This document shows, piece after piece, positions 45,345-55,156 of a DNA stretch of 64,000 bases. How positions within the stretch are numbered: position 1 is the stretch's first letter; each line of letters starts with the position of its first letter. The notes under the pieces were generated by a model, which worked only from the letters and a program-made list of their open reading frames with translations, was not told where the DNA came from and did not search any database. The translations under genes were made by a program, and so were the position numbers. The stretch is taken from the NCBI GenBank assembly GCA_017454915.1, contig JAFTCC010000065.1, positions 1 to 64,000 of the forward strand, in the 5' to 3' direction. The stretch comes from Paludibacteraceae bacterium. Lineage in GTDB: Bacteria > Bacteroidota > Bacteroidia > Bacteroidales > Paludibacteraceae.

Positions 45345-45809
45345 ATGCATACAATAGGAATCATAGGTGCGGAAAGCGTAGGCAAAACTTCGTTGTGCCG
45401 TTATTTGGCGCAAACTATGGGAGGATGGGCTGAAGAGGAATATGCCCGCACATACGTCGAGCGACTCAACCGTCCGTACACTTTTGAGGACGTCCTGCGG
45501 ATTGCGAGGTATCAGATTGACAGGGAATTGGAACTGCGCGCGAAACTCTCTATCAGCGGACTTGACTACGTCTTTTTCGACACTGAACTCATCACCACAA
45601 AAGTCTGGCTTATAGACAAATACAGTGAATGCCCGACATGGATTGAGCGACACATTCAAAACCATCCGCACGACCTCTACCTGCTACTGAAACCAACGCT
45701 GCCTTTCGTACCTGACCCAGTTAGGGAGAATCCGGACCGCAGGGAGGAACTTACCGAATGGTATGAGCGCGAACTTAAGCATTACAATGTGAAATATAGA
45801 ATTATATGA
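45345..45809 (+). CDS. NadR-like nicotinamide riboside kinase domain (AAA_28), apparently C-terminally short
   Basis: This 154-residue P-loop protein resembles the C-terminal kinase domain of NadR. Walker A is GIIGAESVGKTSLCRYLAQ; EEYARTYVE, FFDTELITTKVW and the Arg-containing PDPVRENPDRREE also fit. It lacks the helix-turn-helix and adenylyltransferase domains of E. coli NadR; nadD is encoded separately at 26.6 kb. It ends at KHYNVKYRII, about 15-25 residues before the usual C-terminus, where the next promoter begins. Whether it is active is unclear. No PnuC transporter is adjacent. Confidence 0.78.
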   Translation: MHTIGIIGAESVGKTSLCRYLAQTMGGWAEEEYARTYVERLNRPYTFEDVLRIARYQIDRELELRAKLSISGLDYVFFDTELITTKVWLIDKYSECPTWIERHIQNHPHDLYLLLKPTLPFVPDPVRENPDRREELTEWYERELKHYNVKYRII

Positions 45810-45816
45810 CACGTGT

Positions 45817-45847
45817 TTTGCCGTATGAAAAAAAATGCCTACCTTTG
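45817..45847 (+). promoter_or_regulatory. Promoter of the glycosyltransferase gene (TTTG, 19 bp, TACCTTTG)
   Basis: TTTG at 45817-45820 and TACCTTTG at 45840-45847 are 19 bp apart, a complete consensus. It overlaps an upstream in-frame ATG at 45835 and therefore sets the true start of the next gene at 45865. Confidence 0.8.
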
Positions 45848-45864
45848 TATATAAACTCGTTGAA

Positions 45865-46623
45865 ATGCAAAATAGACTTGTATCGATAATAACTCCAGTG
45901 TATAATGCGGAGCGTTACGTTGGCCTTACGATTGAAAGTGTGCTCAAGCAGACTTACACTGAATGGGAGATGCTAATAATAAATGATGGCTCAAGCGACC
46001 GCAGCGAAGAAATCATAAAACAATATGTTGAACGTGATTCGCGCATCAAGTTGTTCACTCAAAAGAATTCAGGTTCTGCTGCTGCACGCAACAATGGCAT
46101 TAGACGTGCACAAGGAAGGTACATTTGCTTGCTTGATGCCGATGACATGTGGGATTGCGACTTCCTCGAAATGCAGCTTCAGCTCATGGAACGCAAAAAC
46201 GCACAACTCGTCTATTCATCTTTCAGGCGTGTGGATGCCGAAGGGAAAGAGTGCTTAAGACCATTTCTCGTGCCTAAAACAATCAGCTACACCGATATGC
46301 TCAAAACAAATTCCATCGGATGCCTGACTGGAATTTACGACCGCAGAAAATACGGCAAGTTTTTCCTGCACGAAGAACTCGGCAGCCTGCGAGATGATTA
46401 TGTCTATTGGCTTGAAATACTAAAAAAAGTCGGATTTGCACACGGCAATCAACAAGTGCTTGCTTCATACAGAATATCGAGCACTTCACAAACCCACGAC
46501 AAGCGAAAAATGATTAAACACCAGTTTAACGTTTACCGCAACATCATCAAACTCAACCTTATAAAAAGCCTTTACTACCTTGCTTGCTGGGCTTGGTATG
46601 GCTACAAAAAATACAAAGAATAA
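45865..46623 (+). CDS. Family 2 glycosyltransferase
   Basis: This 252-residue GT-A glycosyltransferase begins MQNRLVSIITPVYNAERYVG. It has the nucleotide-binding segment IINDGSSDRSEEII and the DxD-like motif LLDADDMWDCDFLEMQL. The acceptor-side EELGSLRDDYVYWLEI fits capsule or LPS side-chain transferases. There is no membrane helix except a hydrophobic patch near the C-terminus (SLYYLACWAWYGY). The start at 45865 is set by the promoter. The sugar specificity is unknown. It shares one base with murI (TAATG). Confidence 0.9.
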   Translation: MQNRLVSIITPVYNAERYVGLTIESVLKQTYTEWEMLIINDGSSDRSEEIIKQYVERDSRIKLFTQKNSGSAAARNNGIRRAQGRYICLLDADDMWDCDFLEMQLQLMERKNAQLVYSSFRRVDAEGKECLRPFLVPKTISYTDMLKTNSIGCLTGIYDRRKYGKFFLHEELGSLRDDYVYWLEILKKVGFAHGNQQVLASYRISSTSQTHDKRKMIKHQFNVYRNIIKLNLIKSLYYLACWAWYGYKKYKE

Positions 46624-47447
46624 TGTCTGCTATCGGCATATTCGATTCGGGTTACGGTGGATTGACGATTTTACGTGATATCCGCCGCAAACTTCCACAA
46701 TACGACTATCTATACCTTGGTGATAATGCACGCTCACCATACGGAACACGCTCTTTTGAAGTCGTTTACCGCTATACATTACAATGTGTCAACTGGCTGT
46801 TTGAGCAAGGCTGCCAGCTCGTCATACTTGCGTGCAACACTGCTTCTGCAAAAGCTTTGAGAACCATACAGCAGAACGACCTCAAAGACCGAACTGACAA
46901 AAGAGTGTTGGGCGTCATTAGACCTACAACTGAGCAAATTGGCAATTATACACGCAACAACCATGTGGGACTTCTTGCCACACAAGGAACCGTGCAGTCC
47001 AACTCCTACTCCATCGAGATTTCAAAGCTATTCCCGGCAATACAACTCAGCCAGCAACCATGCCCAATGTTTGTGCCACTGGTGGAAAACGGGGAGGCTA
47101 ACAATGCCGGAGCTGACTACTTCGTCAATAAATACACTGCTGAATTGCTTGAGAAAGACCCTGATATCGACACCGTGATACTGGGATGCACCCACTATCC
47201 GATACTCTTGGAAAAACTTCGCAAAGCATTACCGGAAAACATCGCAATAGTGTCGCAAGGCGGACTTGTTGCTGCAAGCCTGGCACATTACCTTGAACGG
47301 CACGCCAATATAGAGCGCAATATCGACAGAAACTCACAATGCACTTATTGCACTACAGAACAAAGTGAGAAATTTAACGCAACGGCATCACTCTTTATGG
47401 AGGAGGCGATTGATGCAGTGCATGTTGATTTGCCCGCTAACCACTAA
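46623..47447 (+). CDS. murI: Glutamate racemase
   Basis: MurI makes D-glutamate for peptidoglycan. The 274-residue protein starts SAIGIFDSGYGGLTILRDI. It has YLGDNARSPYG, the first catalytic Cys in LACNTASAKALR, and the second in ILGCTHYPILL. The start at 46623 overlaps the stop of the glycosyltransferase gene, so the two are coupled. A 75-bp gap separates it from glf. Confidence 0.96.
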   Translation: MSAIGIFDSGYGGLTILRDIRRKLPQYDYLYLGDNARSPYGTRSFEVVYRYTLQCVNWLFEQGCQLVILACNTASAKALRTIQQNDLKDRTDKRVLGVIRPTTEQIGNYTRNNHVGLLATQGTVQSNSYSIEISKLFPAIQLSQQPCPMFVPLVENGEANNAGADYFVNKYTAELLEKDPDIDTVILGCTHYPILLEKLRKALPENIAIVSQGGLVAASLAHYLERHANIERNIDRNSQCTYCTTEQSEKFNATASLFMEEAIDAVHVDLPANH

Positions 47448-47522
47448 CATTTGAATAAAGCTTCCCTACTTGGGGAAAACGGTCTTTTCAACTTTAGCAA
47501 AAATTTAACCCGTTCATAAAAT

Positions 47523-48626
47523 ATGTTCCAATACGATTTTCTCATTGTTGGCGCAGGACTGTTTGGAGCCGTCTTTGCACACGAAATGAACAACAAAGGT
47601 AAGAAGTGTCTCGTGGTTGAGCAACGCAACCACACGGGAGGAAATATACACAACACTCTTGTGGACGGAATACACGTTCATGAATACGGAGCACACATAT
47701 TTCACACTGACGACAAAAACGTTTGGGACTACGTGAACCGCTTCGTAACAATGAACAGGTTCACCAACAGCCCCCTTGCCCGCAATGGCAGCGAACTCTT
47801 TAACCTGCCATTCAACATGAACACTTTCCACCAGCTGTGGGGAGTCGTAACTCCGGCTGAAGCATGGGAAAAGATTGAAAGCCAGTGTGCAAAATACAAG
47901 GATATCGTACCGCAAAATCTTGAAGAGCAGGCTCTGAAACTTGTTGGACATGACATCTACGAGAAACTCATCAAGCACTATACAGAAAAACAATGGGGCA
48001 GACGATGCGACGAATTGCCGGCATTCATTATACGACGTGTCCCTCTACGTTTTACGTACGACAACAACTACTTTAACGATCCATATCAAGGCATTCCGGT
48101 TGAAGGGTACAACCAACTGATTGACAAACTGCTTGAAGGTTGCGAAGTAATTCTTGGCGTGGACTATTTGTCTGACCGCCAAACTTTTGACAGCAAAGCC
48201 CGACGTGTGCTTTACACAGGATGTTTAGACGCCTATTTCGATTATCGATTGGGCGAACTGGAATACCGCAGCCTGCGGTTTGAACATGAGCACTTGAACA
48301 TTCCTGACTATCAGGGTAATGCCGTTGTCAATTACACTGGAGCCGAAGTGCCATACACACGCATTATCGAGCACAAGCATTTCGAGTTCGGCAAACAAGA
48401 CACCACTATCATAACACGCGAATTTCCAGATCAATATGAGCGTGGTAAAATACCATATTATCCCGTGAACGATGAGCAAAATACACAGCTCTACGAACAA
48501 TATCGCCAACTGGCGGCTTGTGACGACAAACTGATTATCGGTGGTAGGCTCGCTATGTACAAGTACTTTGACATGGACGACACAATCGCTGAAGCACTCA
48601 AACTTGTTGATGAAATAACCAACTAA
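47523..48626 (+). CDS. glf: UDP-galactopyranose mutase
   Basis: This flavoenzyme interconverts UDP-galactopyranose and UDP-galactofuranose for surface polysaccharides. The 367-residue protein has an N-terminal FAD-binding GAGLFGAVFA and HTGGNIHN. EYGAHIFHTDDKNVW, FNLPFNMNTF, YTEKQWG and the C-terminal GRLAMYKYFDMDD are further conserved motifs. With the preceding family 2 glycosyltransferase it suggests galactofuranose in a surface glycan, though no full locus is present. Confidence 0.96.
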   Translation: MFQYDFLIVGAGLFGAVFAHEMNNKGKKCLVVEQRNHTGGNIHNTLVDGIHVHEYGAHIFHTDDKNVWDYVNRFVTMNRFTNSPLARNGSELFNLPFNMNTFHQLWGVVTPAEAWEKIESQCAKYKDIVPQNLEEQALKLVGHDIYEKLIKHYTEKQWGRRCDELPAFIIRRVPLRFTYDNNYFNDPYQGIPVEGYNQLIDKLLEGCEVILGVDYLSDRQTFDSKARRVLYTGCLDAYFDYRLGELEYRSLRFEHEHLNIPDYQGNAVVNYTGAEVPYTRIIEHKHFEFGKQDTTIITREFPDQYERGKIPYYPVNDEQNTQLYEQYRQLAACDDKLIIGGRLAMYKYFDMDDTIAEALKLVDEITN

Positions 48627-48633
48627 CAACATC

Positions 48634-51600
48634 ATGATTCGTTTTTTTGACAGCGTCGCGCAAACTGTTGTGTCAGCATTTGACGGTAATATGCTCAATC
48701 TCCATTTTGTGTTTCCTAACCGTCGCGGTGGAGTATATTTTTCGCGTAGCCTCAACAAATATGCTAACGGCAGGGTGATGATGCCGTATATTGAAACCAT
48801 GTCGGACGTGTGCCAAGCCATCAGCGGGCTCAAACCTGCTAACGACATGCAATTGCTACTTGCACTTTACCATGCCAGCGAAAAATACGACAAGCTAAAC
48901 AATAAGGAAAATGGAAATTTTTGGGGACGGGCTGACGTACTGCTCGAAAACATGATGCTATGGGATCAGTACAACGTTGACGTGACAAATATGTTGAGAG
49001 AGTGCCTGAACTGGGACAAACTTGAAAGTCGCGACTTTCTAAACGATGAGCAAAAAAAAGCAATCGAAAAGTATTGGGGCATTGAAATTGATAGGCTTGA
49101 CACGACACGAAACCCCGAAGAATGGTGGAATAGAATACTTTTCCTGTATAATGAGCAACGCCGCATGATGAGTGAAATGGGATATGGAGATGACGGTATG
49201 ATTGCGCGCGATGCGCTAAACAAAATCAAAAGCAACACTGCGAACATTGAGGGACAGATGTTTATGTTCATTGGCTTTAATGAACTTACAGGATGCACTA
49301 AAGAAATCATGAGGGTGCTCAAATCACGAAATCAGGCTATTTTCTTTTGGGACTACGACGGCTTGATAACACAGCAGGCAAGCGGTCCAGCTGACCTCGA
49401 GGAATATGTCTTCAAGTTTCGCAACGCTAACCTGCAGTTATTTCCCGACTATAGGAAATCACATGGTTACAATATAAACCAACATATCGACAACACACCT
49501 CCCAAACTACATCAAATTGGTGTCAACAGCCATTATGGAGTAAACGTGATTGCCACAAAAATCTTGGAAGATATCAGCTCTGCGGATAGCGACTTGACAG
49601 GAACTTGTTTAATGCTAACCCACCCTGACGACCTCAAAAAACTGGTGGTTGGTTTGCCTAAAGGAATGCAGGCGAACATCACAATGCAACTGCAGATGAG
49701 GGCCACTAACGTGATGGCATGGCTTGAAGCGTGGTTCAATACTATTGACGCGCGCCAAATAATACATGGTGAAAATGCTTTTTATCATTTGCCGCTTCAG
49801 GGGCTTCTGCTCAATCCGCTCACCAAGGCAATAGATGACAAAGCATGTGAGAATACCGTCGAATTTATACGGCAAAACAGTCAAGTAGTGCCGTTGTACA
49901 AAGACATCGAGAATATAATTGGAAAAGACAACGACATCGCTCTATTGCTTGCTGACATTATTTCAATACAGGATGGACGCGGAATGCTATCGCTGCTACG
50001 CAAATGGCTGAATATCATTCTTCAAAAAGAAATTGAAAATAATGGCTCAGATCCATCTGTCAACCAGCACATAATCCGTAGTCTATGCTACTCACTCACA
50101 TTACTCAACGAGCACATCAATACGCCGCTTGGCAAAGAGGTGGATTTCAGCTTGACTACAATGCAAAGCCTCATTATCACATATTCTAACAAAGTGAAAC
50201 TCAACTTTATCGGGCATCCGCTTAGCGGAGTGCAGATTATGGGACCACTTGAAGCCAGAGGAATTGACATAAAAAGGCTCATTGTTGTCGGAGCTGGAGA
50301 AAATGCGCTTATGAAACCCGTGGCAGCTAACCACATCGTTCCTGCAGCTGTAAGGTACGCTTACGGAATGCCAACTAATGATGATGAAAAAGCCGTGGCG
50401 GCACACAACTTCATGAGATTGATGAGCCATGTGGAGGAAGTTTGGTTCGTGTTTGACAACAGAAATGATAACAACGATGGAGGCGAACTTTCTCATTATG
50501 TCAAAATTCTTAATTCTGTATTAGGCATCAAACCACGCAGCGAAGACGACCAAAAATATGAGCTGAGTGTGCTGTCGCAACTCATGCAGGAGGAAATAAC
50601 AGAGGAACATGATGACATCAAACAAGCACAGCTTATCTCCATACCCAAAAGCGATGACATCATCAACGCCCTAAACAGATTCATTTCTGGAGCAAAGCGA
50701 CAAAAAAAACTATCAGCGTCATCACTAAACACTTACCTCAATTGTCAACTGCAATTCTACTTCAAGTATATAGCCAATATATACGCTAAAGATGAACTGG
50801 ACGAAGATGTTGACGCCGCTCGATTCGGCAATATATTCCATGCGACCATGCAAGCCATCTATGAGCCGTATGTCAACAAGACACTCAGCTCCAATGATTA
50901 TGACAAGTTGCTACAAGACAAAAATTTATTGGAACAATATGTATTTGAGGCATATAGCCACGAATACCATAAAAACTGCAAAACAATACGCAAGCCCGAA
51001 GGACAATATCTCGTTGTGTGTCATGTCATTCTAAACCTTGTGATACAACAACTAAAGAAAGACAAGGCTGATGCGCCGCTCACATATATTGGGTCGGAAA
51101 AAGAAGTGGATTTGGAATGGCAACTTGCTGATGGCAGAAAAGTGATGCTGATGGGTAAACTCGACCGTGTTGACACAAAGGACGATACCGTGCGCATCAT
51201 AGACTATAAAACAAGCCGCATCACAGAATCCTTCACTGAAAAATACAGCATTTCAAAACTGCACCTGATGTTTAGCCACGAAAACGATAAAAGGCCGGAA
51301 TATGGTTTTCAAGCGCTAATGTATTCCATGATGCTTGCCAAAAGCACTGAAAAACAAATACAAAAAATTATTGCGGGCAAAAAACTACAGCCACATATTT
51401 TCATGGTATGCCTGCAGCAGGAAATGCACCCGGGACATGTCAGCAAAATTGTCGATGACTATCTTACCAGCGAGGCACAACTGACAAAAAAAGATCCGGA
51501 AAACGATAAAAAGTATTCTGAACTGGTGTCGTTGCGGCAATACTATGAAGATAATTTCCGTTCCTTGCTTGAAGAAATCTTCAACAAGGACATACCTTTC

Positions 51601-51675
51601 ACACAAGCCGCAAAGGACTCACACTGCCGTTACTGCGACTTCCTCAACATTTGTGGCCGCTCACCAAGACTGTAA
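48634..51675 (+). CDS. AddB-like PD-(D/E)XK nuclease/helicase-fold protein
   Basis: This 1013-residue protein has a degenerate UvrD-like N-terminal half and a C-terminal RecB-family nuclease domain. The nuclease core shows FGNIFHATMQAIYE, GKLDRVDTKDDTVRIIDYKT (the D...DYK catalytic motif) and YGFQALMYSMML. Cys in YLNCQLQFYFKY and the terminal CRYCDFLNIC would form the Fe-S cluster seen in AddB. It probably acts in double-strand-break repair with an AddA helicase. No addA gene is adjacent, unlike many genomes. Its 3' end overlaps the convergent acyltransferase gene by 46 bp. Confidence 0.87.
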   Translation: MIRFFDSVAQTVVSAFDGNMLNLHFVFPNRRGGVYFSRSLNKYANGRVMMPYIETMSDVCQAISGLKPANDMQLLLALYHASEKYDKLNNKENGNFWGRADVLLENMMLWDQYNVDVTNMLRECLNWDKLESRDFLNDEQKKAIEKYWGIEIDRLDTTRNPEEWWNRILFLYNEQRRMMSEMGYGDDGMIARDALNKIKSNTANIEGQMFMFIGFNELTGCTKEIMRVLKSRNQAIFFWDYDGLITQQASGPADLEEYVFKFRNANLQLFPDYRKSHGYNINQHIDNTPPKLHQIGVNSHYGVNVIATKILEDISSADSDLTGTCLMLTHPDDLKKLVVGLPKGMQANITMQLQMRATNVMAWLEAWFNTIDARQIIHGENAFYHLPLQGLLLNPLTKAIDDKACENTVEFIRQNSQVVPLYKDIENIIGKDNDIALLLADIISIQDGRGMLSLLRKWLNIILQKEIENNGSDPSVNQHIIRSLCYSLTLLNEHINTPLGKEVDFSLTTMQSLIITYSNKVKLNFIGHPLSGVQIMGPLEARGIDIKRLIVVGAGENALMKPVAANHIVPAAVRYAYGMPTNDDEKAVAAHNFMRLMSHVEEVWFVFDNRNDNNDGGELSHYVKILNSVLGIKPRSEDDQKYELSVLSQLMQEEITEEHDDIKQAQLISIPKSDDIINALNRFISGAKRQKKLSASSLNTYLNCQLQFYFKYIANIYAKDELDEDVDAARFGNIFHATMQAIYEPYVNKTLSSNDYDKLLQDKNLLEQYVFEAYSHEYHKNCKTIRKPEGQYLVVCHVILNLVIQQLKKDKADAPLTYIGSEKEVDLEWQLADGRKVMLMGKLDRVDTKDDTVRIIDYKTSRITESFTEKYSISKLHLMFSHENDKRPEYGFQALMYSMMLAKSTEKQIQKIIAGKKLQPHIFMVCLQQEMHPGHVSKIVDDYLTSEAQLTKKDPENDKKYSELVSLRQYYEDNFRSLLEEIFNKDIPFTQAAKDSHCRYCDFLNICGRSPRL

Positions 51676-52469
51676 ACCCATGAACGTACCTGCATCCCCC
51701 ACTCTCTGCTCGTCAGTTCAGAGGTAAATGTGGACGGAGATATGGGAGGACCGACATGAATAAGAAAGTGGTTGCCACGCTGACGAAACATCTCATCAAC
51801 AAGATACATCATTTCGATGTTCACCTTAATGCGGAGCCGCTTACGCCATAAAGCCAAATTGTAAAAAAAGTCAGAGTTGCGTCCTTCAAAATATAATGGA
51901 ACAATCTTACGATTGTATTTTACAGCATTTTGAATGAAGTTTTTACGCCACTCCACATCCTGAATTATTCCATTAATTTTGCGAGAGCATGCTCCTGCCG
52001 GAAATGTGAGCAGATGATGCTGCGAAGAATACTCGTCGTGCATAATCCGTGACAATTCGCGACTCTGCATACCCACTTTGTTAATTGGCAAAAACAATTC
52101 TTTCAGACCATCTACAAACATCAGAAAATCATTAACGAACACACGTAAATTGCTATCATAACGATGGCAAAGCATCTGCATTATTACCATGCCGTCCATT
52201 CCCCCAAGTGGATGGTTGCTTACAAATAGCAACGGCTCGCTGTCAGAAGGCGGCAGATTTTCGATACCTACAAATTCAGCACTGACGCCAAACTCAGAAA
52301 GCACACCGTCCAAAAACTCCACTCCATGCTTGTCGCCCACACGATCCAAGATCGCGTTCATATCGTCTTGATGCACAATACGCTTAAGATAGTTAACCAA
52401 AAATTGCGGCACCCAACGGCCCGGGAACTTCTGCGAAATAACAGCATCTATGTCAAAGTATTTGTTCAT
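51630..52469 (-). CDS. PlsC-like acyltransferase (hemolysin/GlsA-type)
   Basis: This 279-residue protein of the lysophospholipid acyltransferase group shows the acyltransferase site FVSNHPLGGMDGMVI (about residues 80-95). Further conserved parts are LTFPAGACSRKING and VPLYFEGRNSDFFY. In Bacteroides, related proteins acylate glycine lipids (GlsA) or are labelled hemolysin. No GNAT-type partner gene lies next to it. It overlaps the 3' end of the nuclease gene by 46 bp tail-to-tail. A 252-bp non-coding gap precedes it. Confidence 0.8.
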   Translation of the reverse strand: MNKYFDIDAVISQKFPGRWVPQFLVNYLKRIVHQDDMNAILDRVGDKHGVEFLDGVLSEFGVSAEFVGIENLPPSDSEPLLFVSNHPLGGMDGMVIMQMLCHRYDSNLRVFVNDFLMFVDGLKELFLPINKVGMQSRELSRIMHDEYSSQHHLLTFPAGACSRKINGIIQDVEWRKNFIQNAVKYNRKIVPLYFEGRNSDFFYNLALWRKRLRIKVNIEMMYLVDEMFRQRGNHFLIHVGPPISPSTFTSELTSREWGMQVRSWVYSLGERPQMLRKSQ

Positions 52470-52660
52470 AATAATTAGCTATTTAATACAAAATAGGTCA
52501 TCGCAACTCTGATTTATATACACAAAGTTAACAATTTTACAACAAACAGCAAAGCCCTCACCCTACTTCACACCATATTGCCTCAAAAGACAGAAACAGG
52601 CTATCAACAGCTGCACGAGATAGTCACAAATCCGTGTCACATCTTGCATTCATAATCCCA

Positions 52661-52704
52661 CAAAAGAAAACAGGATTTGCAATCGCACACCCTGTTTTCT
52701 TTTG
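52661..52704 (-). terminator. Intrinsic terminator after pgi
   Basis: CAAAAGAAAACAGG and CCTGTTTTCTTTTG form a perfect 14-bp stem around a 16-base loop, 18 bases beyond the pgi stop. The symmetric A/T flanks allow function on either strand. The remaining part of the gap (52470-52660) shows no gene. Confidence 0.85.
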
Positions 52705-52721
52705 AAATTTTATGATAGCAA

Positions 52722-54059
52722 TCAAATTCTCGCTTTTATGGCGATTGACTCTGCTTCGTATCCGGGTTTGTCGAGCAATGCAAACATGTTTTTCTTGTAT
52801 GCCTCAACACCAGGTTGGTTAAACGGATTGACACCGAGCACTATGCCCGAAATGCCGCAAGCACGTTCAAAGAAGTATATCAGTTGACCAATATGATATT
52901 CGTCAAGGGCGTCAATGGTAATGCGGATATTAGGCACACCACCGTCAACGTGAGCAAGTTGGGTTCCAAGTTCTGCCATTTTATTGACCTCATCTACACG
53001 TTTGCCCTCAAGGAAATTGAGCCCGTCAAGATTTTCATCATCATGAGGGAAAAGGAGCTTATGCTTAGGCGCCGCAACTGAAATGACGGTTTCAAACATC
53101 GAGCGTTCACCGTCTTGAATCCACTGACCCATCGAGTGCAAGTCGGTTGTGAAATCGACTGCAGCAGGGAAGATGCCTTTGTGGTCCTTACCTTCCGACT
53201 CTCCGTAAAGTTGTTTCCACCATTCGTTCATATAGTGAAGTTTGGGTTGGAAGTTTGCAAGTATTTCTATCCGCTTACCATTTGCATATAAAGCGTTGCG
53301 AATAGCGGCATATTGTTCTGACGGATTTTCCTCGTACTTAACTTCAGCAGATGTCTGACGCTCCATGTCCACTGCACCTTTAACCAAAGCCTTGATGTCA
53401 AATCCGGCGCAAGCTATTGGCAATAGTCCAACAGGAGTGAGGACGGAGAAACGACCGCCAACATTGTCTGGAATTACGTATGACTTATATCCTTCCTTAT
53501 CAGCTGTGGTGCGTGCCGCACCTTTTTTGGCATCAGTAACTGCTACAATTACTTTGCGGGCCTCTTCTTTTCCGCGCTGCTCTTCACATTGTTTTTTGAG
53601 CAGACGGAAAGCCAGTGCCGTTTCTGTTGTAGTGCCTGACTTGGAGATATTTATAACTCCAAATTTCTTGCCGCGAAGATATTCGGTGAGCTCGTACAAG
53701 TAGTCTTCGCCTATATTGTTACCGGCAAATAGAATGGTGGGCTCGTTTGCGCCTTTCGTAAGCCATTGAAAACTATTTGAGAGCGCATCAATCACAGCCT
53801 TTGCGCCGAGATAAGATCCGCCTATGCCGGCTACAACGATAGCCTCACAGTTGGCGCGGAGAACATCTGCTGTATGTTGAACATCGTCAAGAAACTCGGG
53901 CGTGATTGATGACGGAAGGTGAAGCCAACCTACATAGTCATTACCAAGACATGTTTCTTCTTCGAGAGACTTTTGAGCAGATTTAACGGCCGGCTCAAGT
54001 TTTGCGACAGCATCGTCTGCAAGAAAGCACTGCGCTTTCGCAATATCAAGTTTAAGCAT
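52722..54059 (-). CDS. pgi: Glucose-6-phosphate isomerase
   Basis: This glycolytic enzyme interconverts glucose 6-phosphate and fructose 6-phosphate. The 445-residue protein is of the short bacterial form found in Bacteroidetes and Firmicutes. It has [18 protein letters not shown], the sugar-phosphate-binding [30 protein letters not shown] and the C-terminal [12 protein letters not shown] with the catalytic Lys. It is 56 bp downstream of gpsA. Confidence 0.97.
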   Translation of the reverse strand: MLKLDIAKAQCFLADDAVAKLEPAVKSAQKSLEEETCLGNDYVGWLHLPSSITPEFLDDVQHTADVLRANCEAIVVAGIGGSYLGAKAVIDALSNSFQWLTKGANEPTILFAGNNIGEDYLYELTEYLRGKKFGVINISKSGTTTETALAFRLLKKQCEEQRGKEEARKVIVAVTDAKKGAARTTADKEGYKSYVIPDNVGGRFSVLTPVGLLPIACAGFDIKALVKGAVDMERQTSAEVKYEENPSEQYAAIRNALYANGKRIEILANFQPKLHYMNEWWKQLYGESEGKDHKGIFPAAVDFTTDLHSMGQWIQDGERSMFETVISVAAPKHKLLFPHDDENLDGLNFLEGKRVDEVNKMAELGTQLAHVDGGVPNIRITIDALDEYHIGQLIYFFERACGISGIVLGVNPFNQPGVEAYKKNMFALLDKPGYEAESIAIKARI

Positions 54060-54115
54060 ATTTTATATGGTGTTTAATAAGTAATTAATTGTTTTTTTCT
54101 TACTATTTGTAGGCA

Positions 54116-55114
54116 TTATGCAAGCTGCTCAGTGAGTCGCCTGATTTCTAATGTGGGCGAACTCCGCTCGTATAGGATATTATAAACAGCATCAACAATC
54201 GGGATGTTAACCTGATATTTCTGGTTAAGTTCATGTATGCACTTAGTACCATAATAGCCTTCCGCAATCATTTCCATTTCCATCTGTGCCGTCTTAACGC
54301 TGTAGCCTTTGCCTATCATGTTACCAAACAGTCTATTACGGCTAAATTTGGAATAAGCTGTGACAATCAGGTCACCCAGATATGCCGATTCGTTGATGTT
54401 GCGGTGCAATGGCATTATAGCGTTTGAGAAACGGTTCATTTCTTGTGAAGCGTTGCTTATGAGCACAGCAATGAAGTTGTCGCCATATTTCAGACCATGG
54501 CAGATGCCGGCAGCAATAGCGTAAATGTTTTTCATCACAGATGAGTACTCAAGTCCGTCTACGTCATCCGACACTGCGGTTTTTACGTATGGTGTGGCAA
54601 AACGCTGCGACATATCACGAGCCTGCTCACGATCTACGCAACCGATTGTGAGGTATGAAAGCCGCTCAAAAGCAACTTCCTCGGCATGGCACGGACCGGC
54701 TATCACACCAATGTTTTCCATCGGAACGCCATAATAGTAGTGAAGATAGTCAGACACGATCATATTCTCGTCAGGAACCATCCCCTTGATGGCGCTGAAT
54801 ACAATCTTCCTGTTTATCTTGCGGCGCAGTTTCTTCAGATGGCTCTTGAGAAACGGCGAGGGTACGGCAAGAACCAGTATGTCGCTGTCGCGCACCACAT
54901 CATTGATGTTGTTGGTGAAGTTTATCCGAGACGTGTCAAACTTGGTGGCAGTAAGATATGAGGGGTTTTTGCTCAATCTAATAAAATCATCAATTTGGTC
55001 TTGACGCCTCATATACCAATTTATCGTTGGATGTTTTACCAACAGGATTTTTGCAAGTGCCGTAGCCCAGCTGCCACCGCCAAGCACCGCCACTTTTTTT
55101 GAGAAGTCACACAT
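54116..55114 (-). CDS. gpsA: NAD(P)H-dependent glycerol-3-phosphate dehydrogenase
   Basis: GpsA reduces dihydroxyacetone phosphate to sn-glycerol 3-phosphate for phospholipid synthesis. The 332-residue protein has the N-terminal nucleotide-binding VAVLGGGSWATALAKILL. AIKGMVPDENMIVSDYLH, VIAGPCHAEEVAFERL (the family GP-hAEE segment), YSSVMKNIYAIAAG (with the catalytic Lys) and LGDLIVTAYSKFSRNR follow. It lies 42 bp after lysS on the same strand. Confidence 0.96.
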   Translation of the reverse strand: MCDFSKKVAVLGGGSWATALAKILLVKHPTINWYMRRQDQIDDFIRLSKNPSYLTATKFDTSRINFTNNINDVVRDSDILVLAVPSPFLKSHLKKLRRKINRKIVFSAIKGMVPDENMIVSDYLHYYYGVPMENIGVIAGPCHAEEVAFERLSYLTIGCVDREQARDMSQRFATPYVKTAVSDDVDGLEYSSVMKNIYAIAAGICHGLKYGDNFIAVLISNASQEMNRFSNAIMPLHRNINESAYLGDLIVTAYSKFSRNRLFGNMIGKGYSVKTAQMEMEMIAEGYYGTKCIHELNQKYQVNIPIVDAVYNILYERSSPTLEIRRLTEQLA

Positions 55115-55156
55115 AGGATATGTTTTTACCTAATTATCTATGTTCTTTTTCATGTT

